The position numbers and the translations under genes were made by a program. Of a stretch of DNA of 64,000 bases, positions 62,324 through 64,000 are shown one piece after another. This stretch comes from Paenibacillus sp. JQZ6Y-1 (GTDB lineage Bacteria > Bacillota > Bacilli > Paenibacillales > Paenibacillaceae), in contig NZ_JBFDUZ010000001.1 of NCBI RefSeq assembly GCF_040719145.1, positions 3,100,001 through 3,164,000 of the forward strand, given 5' to 3'. The notes beneath the pieces were generated by a model. The model made no database searches. It was given only the letters and a program-made list of their open reading frames with translations, and was not told the origin of the DNA. The stretch's first letter is position 1. Each line of letters begins with the position of its first letter.

Positions 62324-64000
62324 TTACGCCTGAATCGCGTTAACCAGCTCAACTACTTCTTCAGCTGTTTGCATATCGAGTGCTTTGGTAGCCAGCTCTT
62401 GCATGTCAGCTTTGGACAGTTTAGCGATTTGACTACGTGCAGGCAGAATCGAGCTTGCGCTCATGCTGAACTCATCAAGTCCCAGACCGAGCAGCAGTGG
62501 AATTGCTGTTGCATCCCCTGCCATCTCGCCACACATACCAGCCCATTTGCCTTCTTTGTGTGCTGCATCGATAACCATTTTCACCAGTCGCAGAATGGAC
62601 GGGTTGTATGGTTGATACAGATACGAAACGCGTTCGTTCATGCGGTCAGCCGCCATAGTGTACTGAATCAGATCGTTTGTACCGATACTGAAGAAGTCCA
62701 CTTCTTTGGCAAACTGATCAGCCAGTACAGCTGTCGAAGGAATTTCAACCATGATGCCGAGTTGGATATTGTCGGAAACGGCAACACCTTCAGCAACCAG
62801 TTTGTCTTTCTCTTCAACCAGAACCGCTTTGGCTTGACGGAATTCGCCCAGTGTCGCGATCATTGGGAACATAATACGCAGTTCACCGAATACGCTTGCT
62901 CTCAGCAGCGCACGCAGTTGTGTACGGAAAATGTCCTGACGATCCAGACAAAGACGAATTGCACGGAAACCGAGAAACGGATTCATTTCTTTTGGCAGAA
63001 CCAGATAAGGCAGCTCTTTATCGCCACCGATGTCCAATGTGCGGACAACGACAGGTTTGCCTTCCATGCGTTCCAGTACGGTTTTGTACGCGTTGAATTG
63101 CACATCTTCCGAAGGCAGTTCGTCGCGACCCATGTACAGGAACTCAGTACGATACAGACCTACCGCTTCGCCGCCGTTGTCGATAACGCCAGCTACGTCG
63201 TTTGGTGTACCGATGTTGGCAGCCAGTTCCACGTGAACGCCGTCTTTGGACACAGTTGCTTCGTCGCGCAGTTTGCGCCATTCTGCTACCTGTGCTTCAT
63301 ACGCTTCACGTTTTGCACGATAATCTGCCAGTACAGTCTCATCCGGGTTCACGATAACGTTACCTTCGAGACCATCGACGATAACAACATCGCCGTTTTG
63401 TACGACTTCCATAACTTCCTTCGTGCCTACAACCGCTGGAATCTCTAGAGAGCGCGCCATGATTGCAGAGTGGGAAGTACGTCCGCCAATATTTGTAGTA
63501 AAACCTTTTACATAGTTACGATCCAATTGTGCTGTATCCGAAGGCGTCAAATCTTCAGCAATGATAACGACTTCTTCGCGGATTTCCGCAGGACTTTGGA
63601 AATTCACGCCCATCAGGTGGTTGATCACGCGTTTCGTTACGTCACGCATGTCTGCTGCACGTTCCTGAAGGTACGCACTTTTCATGTTTTCGAACATCGT
63701 TACGAATTGCGATGCAACTTCGTTCAGTGCGAATTCTGCGTTTACCATATCGCTAGTGATCTTGTCTTTGACCGGATCAATCAGCTCAGGGTCATTCAGA
63801 ATCAGCAGGTGAGATTGGAAAATCTCAGCTTTCTTTTCGCCCATTTCTTGCAGGGTACGTTCTTTGATCGCCTCAAGTTCGCCCTGAGATTTGGTCAGAG
63901 CGTCTTGCAGTTTAGCCAGTTCGGCATCGGTGTCACTTACGGAGCGTTTTGTGATTTCGTATTCAGGATGCTCCAGACGGAATGCTTTGGCAATGGCGAT
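62324..64000 (-). CDS. ptsI: PTS enzyme I (5' end outside window)
   Basis: Phosphoenolpyruvate-protein phosphotransferase, the first step of sugar PTS phosphorelay. The frame is open from the right edge (visible from residue [12 protein letters not shown]), with about 558 codons shown of the usual ~570, so only the very N-terminus is missing. The phosphorylated His sits in [20 protein letters not shown]; the PEP site includes [16 protein letters not shown], and the active-site Cys is in [20 protein letters not shown]. ptsH would be expected just upstream. Confidence 0.97.
   Translation of the reverse strand: MAIAKAFRLEHPEYEITKRSVSDTDAELAKLQDALTKSQGELEAIKERTLQEMGEKKAEIFQSHLLILNDPELIDPVKDKITSDMVNAEFALNEVASQFVTMFENMKSAYLQERAADMRDVTKRVINHLMGVNFQSPAEIREEVVIIAEDLTPSDTAQLDRNYVKGFTTNIGGRTSHSAIMARSLEIPAVVGTKEVMEVVQNGDVVIVDGLEGNVIVNPDETVLADYRAKREAYEAQVAEWRKLRDEATVSKDGVHVELAANIGTPNDVAGVIDNGGEAVGLYRTEFLYMGRDELPSEDVQFNAYKTVLERMEGKPVVVRTLDIGGDKELPYLVLPKEMNPFLGFRAIRLCLDRQDIFRTQLRALLRASVFGELRIMFPMIATLGEFRQAKAVLVEEKDKLVAEGVAVSDNIQLGIMVEIPSTAVLADQFAKEVDFFSIGTNDLIQYTMAADRMNERVSYLYQPYNPSILRLVKMVIDAAHKEGKWAGMCGEMAGDATAIPLLLGLGLDEFSMSASSILPARSQIAKLSKADMQELATKALDMQTAEEVVELVNAIQA

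Noticed and set aside
62315..63448. 377-codon open frame antisense to ptsI
   Set aside because: Shadow of a strongly conserved gene; rich in Cys/His/Phe as expected of an antisense frame.
1..64000. CRISPR arrays, tRNA/rRNA genes, insertion sequences, prophage genes
   Set aside because: No regular spaced repeats, no cloverleaf or rRNA motifs, no transposase or integrase text were seen. The toxin island has no evident mobility gene or att repeats.

Overview
The window looks like chromosome from an endospore-forming Bacillota, most likely Paenibacillus or a close relative. This is inferred from a Spo0E-type phosphatase, Bacillus-type deo genes with a SorC-family DeoR, the two-subunit glycine dehydrogenase (gcvPA/gcvPB), GGAGG-type ribosome sites with occasional TTG/GTG starts, and a large secreted RHS/YD-repeat protein. 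Housekeeping parts look balanced in GC. The 8.9-27.3 kb block is visibly AT-rich outside the RHS cores.

Layout. 1-1.7 kb: an XRE/TPR-type regulator cut by the window edge and a Spo0E-like phosphatase. 2.2-8.6 kb: a nucleoside salvage set read leftward (deoC, cdd, nupC, deoB, deoD, pdp), with a sigma-A promoter and a DeoR-type operator in front of deoC. 8.9-27.3 kb: a polymorphic-toxin island. It has one full-length secreted RHS protein (1818 aa) ending in a PD-(D/E)XK-like nuclease tip, its presumed immunity gene, a 5'-truncated second RHS cassette with a different nuclease-like tip and its immunity gene, and then a row of immunity-like ORFs mixed with decayed RHS cores, toxin tails and frameshifted immunity genes. 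27.6-28.5 kb: deoR, the nucleoside-operon repressor, on the far side of the island from the genes it should control.

28.8-62 kb is mostly ordinary single genes and short operons: Mn catalase, GlsB-like and MscS membrane proteins, two esterases, an SLH-domain protein, four acetyltransferases, an S9 peptidase, an HD-GYP protein, a GH13 glucosidase, gluconate permease and kinase, Ppx/GppA, a multidomain pullulanase, methionine aminopeptidase, a DUF2569 membrane protein, an SDR oxidoreductase, and the glycine cleavage system. gcvT-gcvPA-gcvPB sit behind a glycine riboswitch with its own terminator, and gcvH is divergent. 62.3 kb to the right edge is ptsI, cut at its 5' end.

The most interesting region is 8.9-27.3 kb. 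It reads as a fossil record of toxin-tip replacement. On the minus strand, active toxin and immunity are followed by a still-open displaced cassette, then by at least two progressively decayed RHS cores, each trailing a toxin tail and immunity gene. One decayed core carries an internal inversion of about 165 bp. The block sits exactly between deoR and deoC, which are neighbours in B. subtilis.
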